The position numbers were made by a program, and so were the translations under genes. A stretch of DNA of 64,000 bases from Beaufortia kweichowensis (taxonomy: Eukaryota; Chordata; Actinopteri; Cypriniformes; Gastromyzontidae): NCBI GenBank assembly GCA_019155185.1, contig CM032802.1, positions 8,470,501 through 8,534,500 on the forward strand, read 5' to 3'. This document shows positions 12,831 through 25,060 of this stretch, in pieces. Position 1 is the first letter of the stretch. Each line of letters starts with the position of its first letter. Below the pieces are notes generated by a model. It was not told where the DNA came from and did no database searches. It saw only the letters and a list, made by a program, of their open reading frames with translations.

Positions 12831-13440
12831 GTGAATTGACCTGACATGCATGAATATATATCATGCCATAGTTTAAATTAGGCTTAGTAATTTTTTAAAG
12901 AACAATAAGTGCTACAATTTTATATTAACCATCATTAATAAAATTAACAAAAATTTTAGAAGTATACATTATTCCTTTATTAGGCCATTAAAGTTTAGTA
13001 ATGTATTGGCAGGAAAACATACTGTATGGTAAGACATTAGTGCATTATATAGTCTTGAAATCATAAAACACATTAAAATATTTGGAAATAACTTGATTAA
13101 TGTGCATGTCCATGAATTGACTATGCATTAAAATTAATGTAATTTGTTAATGACTATTAAAGACACTTTTTACCTATTATTTTTATTTCTACCTTTTTAC
13201 CTAATATTTGTTACTAGTAGATCAGTGTTTAAAATAAGCAGATGTGGCTAAACTATATTATAAAAAAGGATCAAGTTAAAAAATTATCTTTCACAGCCGT
13301 TTTCTGTAAGAGTAAATGAAGCAGCCTTACAAAATTAGGTCACGAAATCATCCTGATCCTAATATACACTTTATGAAGGAAATATTGTGTTTAATATTTA
13401 ACTCTAAAAAGCAAACACAATACAAACAGCAGGTTTGTGT
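12831..13440. other. AT-rich stretch
   Basis: Repeated ATTAAAAT/TTAATG words and A/T runs; nothing recognised. Confidence 0.5.
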
Positions 13441-14130
13441 GTGGCACGCATGCTGGGTGCTTAATTAGTTTTGTTCGGCATTCATCTTTAAGAAAACCAC
13501 GGTTCCTTTGATGCACGGAAAAAGACACTCAGACGCGCACACCACCTCTCGGTATTGTTAAATCACTGCTTCACCATAATTTGACAGTTTAGTATTAATT
13601 AGTGAAACACCCCGTATAGTTTAACACACTATTATTGATGACCAACCTCACTTAACTCGCCCTCCCTGCGCAAACCCCAGTTAGTTAGCCGCTCTCTGGA
13701 GTATCTCCTGCTTTAGCAGACTGCCACTAAATGCATTATATTCTCACGGCTCCATCTCTCATACACCCGCCTCGCCCTGGGAGTCTGAACCAAATGCATA
13801 ATTTAAAAAGTCCTTAATCTGCGATGGCATTCCCATTTGGTCGCCAGCAGACTGCACTTTATGATGTCAGCTTTCTTCCACAAAGGTCAATAGCAGTTTT
13901 CTCTAGCCTTTCTCTCCCTCCCTCGTTTTCTCGCTCGCTCTCTCTCTCCGAGGTCTGGTGTAATGCGCTTTATGGGCTGGAGTCCTGACACCTGGTGACA
14001 TGATAACCTTCCCTCTGCTCCAGTCTCGGCTTTTCGCCGCTCTCTTGTCACTGGGCTTTCAGATGTTGAAGTTGGGTCATTATACAGCGTGAACATACAC
14101 ACCGTTCTGTCATTATACACATACAAAAAA
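13441..14130. promoter_or_regulatory. candidate CNE with paired TTAATTAG sites
   Basis: Two identical TTAATTAG homeodomain-type sites lie at 13461-13468 and 13595-13602, 134 bases apart. A CT-rich tract follows at about 13905-13950. The minus frame over that tract is repeat translation, not a gene. Confidence 0.28.
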
Positions 14131-14590
14131 CCTTTTTAGCATCGTGAAGCAGTGGTGCCTTTTGGTATGTTTATGAACTACTGAGCGATTCAACACTGTA
14201 ATTTATTTGACGCTGAAATACTTTCTTGTTTCCAAGTTTAGCGAAAAGATAATTTAAGCTATTTGTAAATTAAAATGTCTAAACACTAAGGGGAGGAGTT
14301 CACTAAGAATGAATTGCGCCCGTTGATGGTGTTGTTTATTTATACACGCTGTCTGTATTTAAGAGCTTGGCATAGTGCTAGTACTTTTTGCAAAAGTGGT
14401 ACTGTTTTATTTGTTGTTTAGTAGTTTGGCTTCCTGTTTTTCTGCACAACTTACAGACTATGACTTTTATAAAAGTAGCTTTTTGCAACTGGAAGACATA
14501 CACACAGCAACTTTAAGCAGTGCACTTATTTATAATAAACAACGCTATAAAATATATGCTTTTTCAAGATAAAAACATAGATTCGATTAA
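14131..14590. other. AT-rich stretch
   Basis: A 65-codon plus frame at 14375-14572 is hydrophobic at its start but has no supporting features. Nothing else seen. Confidence 0.45.
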
Positions 14591-15330
14591 TAGCTGGGTT
14601 TGAACTTCATCACTGTGTGCGGGAAGATCAGACATCACAGACGCTAGCTTCATCTCGTACAGTAACTTACAGAGGTTTTCAGGTTAGCTTTCATCCGCCC
14701 CACAACACTTAGCTATAAATCTGAGGCTCAGGGCCCTGAGAGAGCAAGACATTGGGCTGCACTGAAAGGACATCAGATGACACCCAAACTCCATCACAGA
14801 GAGAATAAAACAGACATCAGCTCGCAACAAGCCGGTGATAAAGGGTTCCTGGGCACGGAGGAAAATTAAGACTCTGTAACAAGGTCCCGGGCTCCCAGCC
14901 TGACAACCATTTTCCTCTGTATTTATCATCCCTCCATGCCATTGGCTATTACGTGTGAACCTGCTGTCGTGCGGCAGACCTGGAATTTATGGACGCTCCA
15001 TTATTAGGGGATTGTGGGTAGAGGGGGAGGAAGAAAAGGGGCGCAGCTCTATGGTTTTCTGAGGATGTTACGATTGCCTCTTAGATTATGCCACTTGACA
15101 GGTTTGTCATCCCTGTGCACTGATGTGCTCTGCAGAGTGCTCTGATATCATTAGCTTCATTGCTCTTAATGTGTCTGCTCCCCTCCATAGCAAGACAGGT
15201 CATATATTGTGCAAATAGGTGGACAGGAGCTGAGTGCCGGGAATTACAGAAGGGAAAGAAAATACCGGATGGTTTATTTTTGCCCGTTTCGGTGGGACGT
15301 TAACTCTTATTGCAAAAACTATTCTGAGGT
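14591..15330. promoter_or_regulatory. candidate CNE with inverted MEIS-type sites
   Basis: TGACA at 15096-15100 and its inverse TGTCA at 15105-15109 face each other across 4 bases, matching TALE (MEIS/PKNOX) half-sites. G-rich patches occur at 15010-15045. No coding evidence. Confidence 0.27.
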
Positions 15331-15915
15331 CATGTAAAAGTTTAGGGCGATGGCATAATTAGGTATGGTGTAACTGTGTTGATTAGTTAAGCAAAAATAA
15401 TATAGTAAAATAACACTTGTTGTATTTTCATAACCTTGTGTTTTAGTATCAACATTATCCATGTCCTGTTTGATTTGAGTCTGTTTTATTTAACGGATAA
15501 CTGCCTTGACATTTTGCCAGTATCGGAGAGGAGTGTCTGAGCAAACGCTTGTCAAAACCAAGTCTGTGACCTTCAGATACTTTATATTTTCACATTAGCA
15601 TCAGACTGTATCTTCAGCACTGGCACAGCTATGAAACTAAGTGCTAATAGTGAATTGTTAAGCCCGTTCAAACACGTATTGACCCAGTTACCGCTACAGG
15701 CTACTAGACAAGATAGACAAACCAGAGACCAGCACTGTGATGATGTTAACTAAGAGCACTACATTTTTTAAAATGCCTTGAGAGATGAATTACAAATCAA
15801 GAAGGTTATTGTTAGGATTATAATATCTTGTTACATGACCAAAAAGGTAGTAATTTGATCGTAGGTTGTTTAAATGAGAAAAAAAATGTGAAAAATAAAT
15901 ATGGAAAAAATAAAA
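15331..15915. other. AT-rich flank of a MITE
   Basis: No gene or motif cluster recognised. Confidence 0.5.
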
Positions 15916-16259
15916 GGGCAATTCCAGTGTCATTGGAGTGACATTTTCATTCAAAACTTAAAATTAAAAATTCTCAGAGAATGTATTTATTACCAATATA
16001 TTAAACAGCAAAATATTTTAGATTTTCATATTTATGTTGATAAATGTCAGTGTATGCACAAGTTGGAACATAAAATAGTTATTTTATTTAGATTTTCATG
16101 TGCACATTTATGAGGAATAAGAACCCTTGTAGAGAGCGGCACTTCCATGACTGCCTTGGTTATGGCTTTGCTTTAAAAATTAAAAAAAATATTATTAATA
16201 TTGTTATTATCAGTATGGTAAAAACTTTTTTATGGTAAGGTTGACATTTGGAATTGCCC
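15916..16259. mobile_element. MITE, copy A of a two-copy family in this window
   Basis: The 344-bp element begins GGGCAATTCCA and ends with the exact reverse complement TGGAATTGCCC, an 11-bp perfect terminal inverted repeat. Flanks read TAAAA on the left and TAAAG on the right, an imperfect possible target duplication. Inside, TATTTATTACCAATA (15984-15998) and the GTGACATTTTCA region near the left end are shared with the copy at 56213-56524. The interior has no transposase; such elements are mobilised by a related autonomous transposon. The 70-codon frame at 15901-16113 lies inside it and is not a gene. Confidence 0.75.
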
Positions 16260-16690
16260 TAAAGATTTTACTATCCTGTGATTCAGGACCTGTGACCATT
16301 GTTGTCTTTACAAAAAGCACTGATTTGATCTTCTGTAGACAATAGGAGGAGGTGAGAGAGCAGCGAGAGTTTGATTTGTGAATTCGGGACATGCGGTCAA
16401 ACGGCTTGAAATGCAAAACTGCATGAAATGGGTCAAGTGGTTATGTAATGAGAAATGCTAAAAGAATGTAATGTAACCTCGCTGTTAAAGCAGCAGACAG
16501 TTGCTCACTTACTATATGGTTTCTTAATCATAAATTCTTATACTTGATTTAAATTCAGCGTGAACAGAATTTTCAGTAGGAACAAACGACTATAGACTTC
16601 CTTAAATCACAAAACCAGGATGTATTTAACTAATTGCACAAGGCTTTTTGGAAAAGAACAGGCTTATCTGTACATAAGTGAATATCAATC
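16260..16690. other. intergenic stretch
   Basis: Nothing recognised beyond chance frames. Confidence 0.45.
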
Positions 16691-17450
16691 CATAGTTTGT
16701 CCCGCTTCAGGCTTCCTTTTGGCCCGCGCTAACCAGACTGAGACTCACCCATCCGGGTCCCTCTCTCTCTCTCTCTCTTGGGCTGTTCCACTGGCAAGGT
16801 CCTGTAGACCTGATGGAAAGAGCAAGATAAGGATCCGCTGAGACCAGGAGAAACGGCTGTCCAGATTTCGGCGAGGGAAATTAAACCAATTGAGGAAGTT
16901 GCTATTTTTCAGGGACCAACGTGAGTTATTGGGCCAAGACAGGGGGTGTATATTTTTGTTCGGATGGAGAAGGGAGTTGAAACGAGCGAATATTGCTGAA
17001 AGAGCGCCGCTCGCATTCATGCGCAGACAAAAGCTGGAAATGAAATAACTTCCTTTCCTGAGGAAAACACTGCAGCCCCTGACAGAATAATAGCATCGCT
17101 GGAGAGTAAGAGGGACCGACAACGCTCGCTCACAAACACAGGAAACCGTCCGGCTGCCTGCTCAAGCTGTTAAAAGCGCACAGACGCACACGCACAAACA
17201 CACACGTGTACGGATATTAATGCCGCACAAATAGGGCTCTCACACTATCGTACATAGCGACACATGGCACGGTGACAGTAAGAGAAGCCGTTTGAAAGTC
17301 CTTGGAATGGTGGGACATTTACCTTTGAGTCAATGATAAACAATCCATCTCTGACCTTCATAAATATTCACAGACCTCTCTGGACCAACTCGAAAGTCCC
17401 TTTACCATTATCTAATGTAAACCGCTGGTCTACTATACAATTTCATTTTG
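16691..17450. promoter_or_regulatory. candidate CNE
   Basis: Balanced sequence with a (CT)n run at 16760-16778 and a CA-rich patch at about 17179-17208. The 125-codon minus frame (16745-17122) partly translates the CT run and lacks domains. The 17320-17450 end, with ATAAATATTC, looks non-random by eye. Confidence 0.25.
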
Positions 17451-17501
17451 AAGGGGCAGTTTTATGCTTGGCAGATTAATAAACACTTCATAAAAGACTA
17501 A

Positions 17502-17584
17502 TTTATATTATTTATATTATTTATATTATTTATATTATTTATATATATATATATATACAATATATATATATATAATATACAATA

Positions 17585-17638
<54 letters not shown>
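17502..17638 (+). repeat. compound AT microsatellite
   Basis: Three tandem blocks abut: about five copies of the 9-mer TTTATATTA, then two (TA)n runs separated by CA, then about nine copies of ATATAC (to 17638). The (TA)n part can form a cruciform. Confidence 0.9.
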
Positions 17639-17639
<1 letters not shown>

Positions 17640-17640
17640 C

Positions 17641-17850
17641 CCAGCAAATACTTTTATGTCTATATATGTTTCTTATAGCTTTTTAATTACCCATTTTGTT
17701 TTTTCAAAGCAGTATTACATAAAAACATTAGGCCTGTTTCTAATAGGTGTCTGGCCTTTCAATAATGTAACCAGCCATGTAAGAGACCAGACTTTAAAAT
17801 GAACTTGATGATGGTCATCAAGTAGTCTTGTGTACTTTACTGCTTATTGA
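17641..17850. other. AT-rich stretch
   Basis: Nothing recognised apart from a GATGATGGTCATCA-type inverted word at about 17807-17820. Confidence 0.4.
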
Positions 17851-17971
17851 AGTGTTAGTTCACCTACTGAAGTTTTTTTTATATATATTAAAAGTAAGAG
17901 GAATAATAAGGGTATCACTCATTCCTGTTATTACAGAATGTTTTATTTTTGTGTGAACTATACCTTTAAAG
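17851..17971. mobile_element. degenerate short DNA-transposon relic
   Basis: The left end reads AAGTGTTAGTTCACC and the right end, reverse-complemented, reads CTTTAAAGGTATAGTTCAC. The right half also keeps an ACAGAATG...ATTTTTGTG order. This resembles, from memory, the abundant cyprinid elements with ends AAAGGGATAGTTCACCC followed by AAAAATGAAAATTCTGTCAT. It is short and mutated, so identity is tentative. Confidence 0.45.
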
Positions 17972-18100
17972 TCAAAAGTAATATAACAAAAATTGCTATA
18001 ACATGACAAAGAAGAGGGTTCAATTTATTTCATTCATATACTCGCTGATTACAATACCACAATAAAATGAAGGAATATGATCTTTGAGCCCTTGACATAG

Positions 18101-18600
18101 ATTGTTTCTTTATACTTCACTTGAAGGGAAAGATTATATTTTGGCATTTCATTGCTTTTTTCTTTAACCTTTCTGACCTCAACCGGGCTGTAGACCTCTT
18201 TAGTCAGGTCCCTATTAGGCAAATAAGGCCTGATAAATCTTTGGCACATCTTTAATGAGGACTCCTGAGCCGAGTGATGTTAATTAAGAGAGGTTAACCA
18301 AGATGTGAGTCACTCTCTCCTCTCATATTTCACCAAGCTAATTTCTCCTCATCGCTCTGGCCTTGATGATGTAATGCATTTATCTGGGCAAGATCACACC
18401 GTGTTCATCTTCTGTCCCATTCCTTTAAAGAAAACCTGTAGATGCACGTCCAGATCTTTTACTACTTCTGTATACGATGCAAAAAGTTTTAATGGGCACT
18501 TTAAAAAAATTCCATACTGAGAGTTTTATTCGATATGTTCATGTTTGGGCATCATGCCCACCCACAGTATCGTGTGGGCTCCTCCCCCTAGAAATTCTTC
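18101..18600. promoter_or_regulatory. candidate CNE with TTAATTAA
   Basis: Contains the palindrome TTAATTAA at 18280-18287 and a GGTTAACC-like word just downstream (about 18292-18300). Frames on both strands are short. Confidence 0.24.
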
Positions 18601-18610
18601 TTAGCAACAC

Positions 18611-18724
18611 GTGTGTGTGTGTGTTTGTGTGTGATATGCAATAATGCAACTGTGTGTATGTGTGTGAGCATAACGTTTTACAGATTAGGCAATGTATCCG
18701 TCTTGTGTGTGTGTGTGTGTGTGT
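18611..18724 (+). repeat. clustered (GT)n tracts
   Basis: GT alternation at 18611-18633 (one T interruption), a degenerate stretch between, and a second tract at 18704-18724. Confidence 0.85.
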
Positions 18725-18769
18725 CAGTGTGAGTCATGTAAGTACTTTCTTTAAGCAGTCTTAAAAGCT

Positions 18770-19660
18770 GTTTTCAATCAAGCAAATGATTCCTCTTTTG
18801 CAATATGTTAATGCAGGACTGATTTATCAGTGTAGTAAAAGTTAATTACCATATGTTTGTGACTCCTGTAAGATGATGTATTTAATGTTTATAACTGGGA
18901 TTATTAAAATGTCCTGACTCCTGATTACAGGAGACTCGATTCCCGAGACTACAGCTAATTATGTCTTTACATCATATATTTTAGTTCTGAACTGGACAAA
19001 CAATAAAACTAACCATGAATCAAATTAAATAAGGCAATTCTTTCTTTAAGCGGTTTAATAGGCCTGTTTCTGTAAAGCTGACACAGTGACATATTTCAGC
19101 TATATTTTTATTGGTCAAAGCAAATTTGTTTTCTTTGTAGCAAAGTTGATTGTTGCCAAAAGCCATTTAGAAAAGGCTACATTTAAGCTTTCAAATATCG
19201 CCGTGAGAAAGACCCTGGTGGATAATTTTAGCTTCGCTATCTTACTACCAACTTGCCTGTTTATTCTTTATGGTGGGCTTTAGCAGAGAGCTTTAGTTGC
19301 AGCTCTGTTTATGGACGCAAAGGTTGATTCTTGACCCGTGTGGGTTATCGTCTTCACATAGCCAGTTTCCCCCTTTCCAACGAATCAATTGTCTGGTAAT
19401 CTCCTACCTCAGCCTTCAATTGTGAGAAAACGTATCCATTACAATATACCCAGTTTAATCACTTGACCCACTGGTGCTCTCTCTCATAAGAAGAAAAGAA
19501 AGGTTAGAAGACAGAGGAGCCATTCTAATATGACGGAAGGTTGACGTATTTTACTACGCAAAGTTGGCTTTCATGAATTGCTTTAGGATGCGTGTCTCCA
19601 GAGACTGTCTGTGTTTTGGTGGGAATGAACTATTCTATTATATCAATGTGTAAAAACACT
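18770..19660. promoter_or_regulatory. candidate CNE
   Basis: Includes a small stem CTCCTG-ATTA-CAGGAG at 18918-18933 that displays a homeodomain core in its loop, followed by CTCG...CGAG at about 18934-18948. The 19020-19620 part is balanced and non-repetitive. No coding evidence. Confidence 0.25.
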
Positions 19661-20560
19661 GTTGTGTCTAATTTTGCCCTCATTACACTTGAATATAAAA
19701 TTGAATACACTTAATATAAAATATTGATTATTTCAAAGGCCTAATCCTTCAAAAAAACATTGTTTTTCATAAGATTGTGTGCAAAATCTACCCAGCTGTA
19801 CTGATGTTGTAAGAAGATTTGTTGCATGTTCTGAGTGACTGAGCGAAGATTGTTGTATCAGTTGTAGAACAGAATGTGGTTTGCAGTACAGTATCAGATA
19901 TCACAGGCGCTGCGTGAAACAGAGTCCTGATACAGTTAAGACATTGTGTTTCACGAGCACTGAAGCACTAGAGCAACTCTAACGCTTTTGTACACCACAA
20001 ATTGCTGCGGTTTCATCCACTTGCACATTAGTTTCCTCATTCTCTGTGCTCCAATCTAACATCTTACAAACTTTCAGCAGCATGTCCCTTACCTTGAGTT
20101 GCTGGCATTGTTTAGTTATGTTTTTGTTCTGTTTGATCTATCTGGTGATTTGTAATACTGATAGATATTTTATAAATGGTATTTACCTTATTTACAGAAT
20201 AAAAGTTTCTATACTTGACCGATCAAAATTGTATTAACAAACATTGTATGTGTCTAGTTAAATGAAATCTCTATTACAGACACATGTTGTGACCGCATCC
20301 ATAGATGTACTGTATACATGATCAGAATGATCAGTGGTTAACTCAGTTATTTTAAGACATTGTGCCATGCTGACTTTTCTTACAACAACAGTTTAAGCAG
20401 GTTTTTTACTTTATTTTCTGGCACTGCTGAATATAAACTAAAAATAAATAGATAATAAAAGACAAATCTGCTTGAGATTAGTACCTTGATCTTTGTATTT
20501 TGCTATTTACCGCCTGATATAAAATAAATGAACAAATAAACAAATAAGGTGCATTTTTGT
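19661..20560. other. AT-rich stretch
   Basis: Local tandem-like AATATAAAAT words near 19690-19725 and an (AAATA)-type patch near 20520-20550. No gene. Confidence 0.5.
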
Positions 20561-20800
20561 GCCGCAATGATTATCATCTCAGATAGATCTATATCCACCG
20601 CAACGCATCAGAACAAAGCCGGCTGTGACTGTCTCAACCTTTGTATTTAATCCTTTCGTGTGTTTGCATCACGTAGGCGGTAGAATGATGAGCTGTTAAC
20701 TTGGTTAAGAGGATCACTGAAAGCTTAAAGTGATCCATAAACCGAGGGATGCCAAGGTTCAAACTTTGGTCAGGACTTGCATGTTTAATTTGCCCTCTAA
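20561..20800. promoter_or_regulatory. small candidate CNE
   Basis: Short balanced island between AT-rich flanks, with AGATAGATC-type words at its start and GTTAACTTGGTTAAG near 20695-20709. Composition-based call only. Confidence 0.2.
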
Positions 20801-22540
20801 GATAGGATGTGAATACATTTTGTTGCCGTTCTTAACAACTAAGTTCTGAAAAACATAAATAAAACCTGATCTTATGGCAGGAGCTAAACAAGGACAAACT
20901 CTCTGGGTTCTACAGTATTTCTCTTTCATAAAATAATCATAGGTTTATTTTTTTAAATGTTTTTTGCCAAATGCATACTAAATAATATTTTAAATTAGAC
21001 CATACTTTACAAAATACATGCAGTCAGGTAACATCTGTTATTTTGTTGTTGGTTTGTTTTGTGTTACTTTATTATCTGTATCATAATGCAGTATACCCAT
21101 TATTTAGTCTCATATTATCCAGCCAATAAGCAAATTTCTTTCCATAAAAATCAATACATTTTTGTTATACACCATCTTACTTTAGATTTAGTGTAACGGC
21201 AAAAACAATAAAGAGTATGTAACTACCTTTGTCATTCTGTAATGTTGCAAAATATGTTGGGACAGGTAATCTAAATTTGCTTGAAGTATCTGATGCATGA
21301 AATACTTAATCAAGTATTGGATTTCTACTTGATGCATAACTCTAAAGTCTATTTCTAATTTCACATCCCAAAATGTAATATTTATGGGCTACTTTTATCT
21401 CAGTGTAACTGTGCCACATGCAAAATACTCTTCATCTTCTATGGCTTGATCTGTCTAATGAATAAATGTATATTTTATGCAAATCAGTCCTGCATTGAAG
21501 ATTGATGATCTCAGCATATTCAGTGGTGCTGCTGGAAACCAATCAGACAACACGCTTTTAATAAGACACGCAGTGTTTTCCTTGAAGCCAAAGAAGGTGA
21601 AATACAGTTATATTGAACTGGCTTCAAGAGGAATGATTTAGCATCTTATAAATGAGGAACAAACAACTAAAATGTCTCATAAAACCTTTTGGTGTATATA
21701 TCCGTGAGGAAAGCCCACCTGTATGTTATAAACACTAGGATGGATTTCTCACTGGGGAGGGGAAGTGTTTTCATTATGTATTAAAATATTAAGTAATTCT
21801 GTAAAAATACAGAATAATTACAACATAATATTTTAATGATTTTTTTTTGTGCTGTGTAGGTTTTGAGTCTACCAAATGTTATTCAGACTAGCTGTTTATT
21901 TGAATTAGTATGTTTTGAGAGCTTTAAGAGCTTCAAGGTGGCCATTAAAAGTGTGTAGTTGTGTTTTGCTGTTACCAGGAATGCAATTAGTAAATGATGG
22001 TGTGTCACGAGCTTCCTTCTGAATATTTAGACTGAATAATAACTGTACTTAAGTGGTTAGTGAACTGTCAAAACATTTCAGGCCTCCATAAGCCACGTAG
22101 AGTAAAAGCATACTTGTAAATATACAGTGAAAAAACAAATAATGTAAGGGTTCATCTGTAGATATACATCATTTGAGTTATTTTAGACAAAGATCATAGT
22201 GATGGTTAGCCACCATAAATATGCTGATTTATATGATACTATGCAGCATGTCGATGTTCGCTTGTTAAGGTTAAAGAGATTTAAATTCTTGCTTAAAGAT
22301 TAGTCTCGGGTACTAAAATCTTGATGACTTGGAATGGCATTCGTGTGGTTGTAATTCATACTGTACTGCATGTGTTTGTAGTAAACTTCCCCTAACGTCC
22401 AAATTACCTTTTACCATACAGTATCCTGAAATCAACATCAAATTATTACCCAATTGAGATCACATTGATTCAAATGTGGCCTTACACTATTAGCAATGCA
22501 ACATACCCACATGGCAGAGAATGTACTAAATGAAAAAGAG
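20801..22540. other. AT-rich stretch, possibly with a small constrained island
   Basis: Mostly A/T-rich. The part at about 21480-21720 is more balanced and could be a small element. No frame above 60 codons is worth calling. Confidence 0.4.
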
Positions 22541-22960
22541 AACATGAAACCTTTATTAAAAAGTCTTAAATCTTCTCCAAAGGTCCCTATGCTTAGCACC
22601 GGCGATGCGCTATTACAGCGGATGAACTGCTAATTGTGAACTGAATTATTGCTATTGATCTCTGCTCAGCCAGAGCCAAACAAACAGAGGACTGAAATGC
22701 TAAAGGGGAGGGAAGTCTAGGAAATATGAGAGGTGACATTTCTGTTCAAACACACATTTCCTACGATATTTGGCAGCCTTGTGAAGAAGCGTTCACATCT
22801 CTATTGCTATTTGCGTGGTTATAAGGCCAGGGAGGCATGTTGGCTCTGTCATGCAGTTTCATAAGTTGTCACTGGTTTATACTGTCAGAGTGGGAACGGC
22901 TTTAGTTATTTTCATGGTAATTATCACCTAGCCATTGGTTTATAATTTTGACCTCGTAGT
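22541..22960. promoter_or_regulatory. candidate CNE
   Basis: Balanced block with a TAATTA core at 22918-22923 inside ATGGTAATTATCAC, directly followed by a CCATTGG word. No coding evidence. Confidence 0.26.
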
Positions 22961-23455
22961 TCTAATTTTGATGTTGCAAACGTAATGAGAATATTTCTCA
23001 CTATCTGTCGAATAACATGTTGAGGATGTTAATGACTTTTAATTTGTCTATACATACTATACATAAAGTTCTATACATAGTGTAACTAATATACAAATGT
23101 TTTAATACATATTGAGCTCAAATAGCCTAATATTGAATTAATTAAAATAGATTCAATGCAATAACTTCAGGTAATGAGGAATTTTCTTATAAAGCAATAA
23201 ATCAAGCACAGATTTATCAAATTGTCAATATTTAGTAACTACCATACTTTTTGTATAGTATGTACTGAGTACTATACACACAGCATGCTAATTCTTTGTA
23301 TACTTAGCATACTTTCTAATACCTACCATACCTTCATTTAACAAATGTGATGAAGTTGCATGACATGTTTCATACTACTAATTGATATGTTTTGCACATT
23401 TTGTTTTGCATACTATTTTTTTATTATTTTTTGTTTTGCATACTATATTAAAGGG
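22961..23455. other. AT-rich stretch with recurrent ATACT words
   Basis: CATACT/TACTAT words recur many times between about 23050 and 23450, and TTTTGTTTTGCATACTAT occurs in two near copies around 23400-23445. This looks like old degenerate tandem or transposon sequence. No terminal repeats could be defined. Confidence 0.4.
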
Positions 23456-24790
23456 AATTTTCAGTGTAACATTTGTAGAGAGATCAACCGGTCAACCCTT
23501 TGCCAAAGGGCATCCAGTTAACCACAGATAAGACCTTTGCTAAGATCAACATCTGCCCTAGCCGGATAAACATTTAGCCTATGGTTTCTAAATTTGTAAA
23601 GTCAGTGAACATTTCATGTTTTGTTTTGTTTTTTTGTTGTTGGTACAGTTGAACTCGGGAACACCTGGGGCTGAAGCATTCCCTAATGAAAACCTATTAT
23701 ACTGTTTTCCAATTATATGATCACAGTGTTTCCAAAGTCCATACATGTCTCTCATATTAGAATTAAATGGAAGGGTTTGATGGTTCACAAAGCAGACAGA
23801 GAGAGATACAAAACATATGTTTGCTGCTAACAGCCTAAGGCAAGATGTGTTATTCTGGGATTGTTGACTTTTTCCCCTTAGTAACAACCTGAAAGTGTAT
23901 CATTCATGCCATCCCCAAAAAATCACGTGACTTTTAATTTGCATTTATTAGCTAGCCATAAAACCTATTTTTGTTTCACCTATTTAAGGTAGACAACAGG
24001 ACCTTCTCAATCTAACAGCCAGCCAACTTTATAACCTCGTGACAAGGTTAGCTTAATATGCACGGTTTGTTGCGAACAGCATGTGTACCTCAGCGAGATA
24101 ATATCAAACACCTGCCACAAAAGAGGTCGTCTGACCTTTGGCAAATTGTGCTATACAGCACTTAAGATCTCTCATTGATACAAAGCGAGTTAATGAGGAT
24201 GTGAGCTCACGGGCGCTTTCTGCCCTACCCTCTCCCTTCGCTAGTCCTACCTTTTGCTTTTCTTTTTTTGTCCTCTCAAGCCAGAGACAAATCCCCATGC
24301 CTTGCCTGCTGCTTTTATTAAATTCTCCTCAATAAAAAAGCTCAGACAGGATTTATTAGGTACTCAGCACAGGCGTTTAGTATTTCCCCCCAGTTATTAA
24401 GTGAAAATCAATAGAAAGCAAAGAAAATGGAAGTCATACAAGTGTTGTCGCCCTGATATTATGTCGGCTGTCGGGTTAGATTCATGACAGGGCCTCGGAG
24501 CGCTTGTGAGGTGGACTTTCTGCTTACATTGCAGGACCTAAAGTGGAGGTTATTCATTAGAGTAAGCCAGCGGTCAGATACATTTCCAGGCCATTTCACT
24601 CATCTATCTTTGAGAGGCCAGTATGGAGTGGGGAAGGATGCTGATATACCCTGATAGAGATGTCAGCTTTTATGCACCAATCCTCCGATTTATCGTTATT
24701 TTGTTCTCAAGACCTCTTTAACAGCCCGGGAGCTCCCGTAATGTGAAGTGTAAACTGGAGACGTGGCTGTATTTTTTCACTGTCTTTATC
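23456..24790. promoter_or_regulatory. candidate CNE cluster with E-box/octamer pair
   Basis: Over 1 kb of balanced sequence. A palindromic TCACGTGA (23923-23930) is followed 6 bases later by a perfect octamer ATTTGCAT (23937-23944). CACGTG is bound by bHLH-Zip factors such as USF, MITF and TFEB, and the octamer by POU factors. Frames on both strands overlap at 24104-24335 without domains. Confidence 0.3.
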
Positions 24791-25060
24791 AGATCAGATC
24801 AGATTGTATTTAATCATTTGATTATTAGATATTTTATGTAATAATAGATTTTTATTAAATATTAGGTTTACCAGTCAGGGCATACTGTATATTTATGCAT
24901 TAACAAATAGGATGTGCTGTCTGGAAAATATTTATCTACTTAAGATAAAATAAACGTGGTTTTTAGACTAAATTTTACAGCTTAAATTTGTTGTTTCAGT
25001 ATGTCTGTCATTACAACATTAGCAGAAACTAGCAAAAAACGAAACCTCCATTAACGCAGT
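24791..25060. other. AT-rich stretch
   Basis: Starts with a short ATCAG triplication (about 24789-24803); otherwise nothing seen. Confidence 0.45.
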
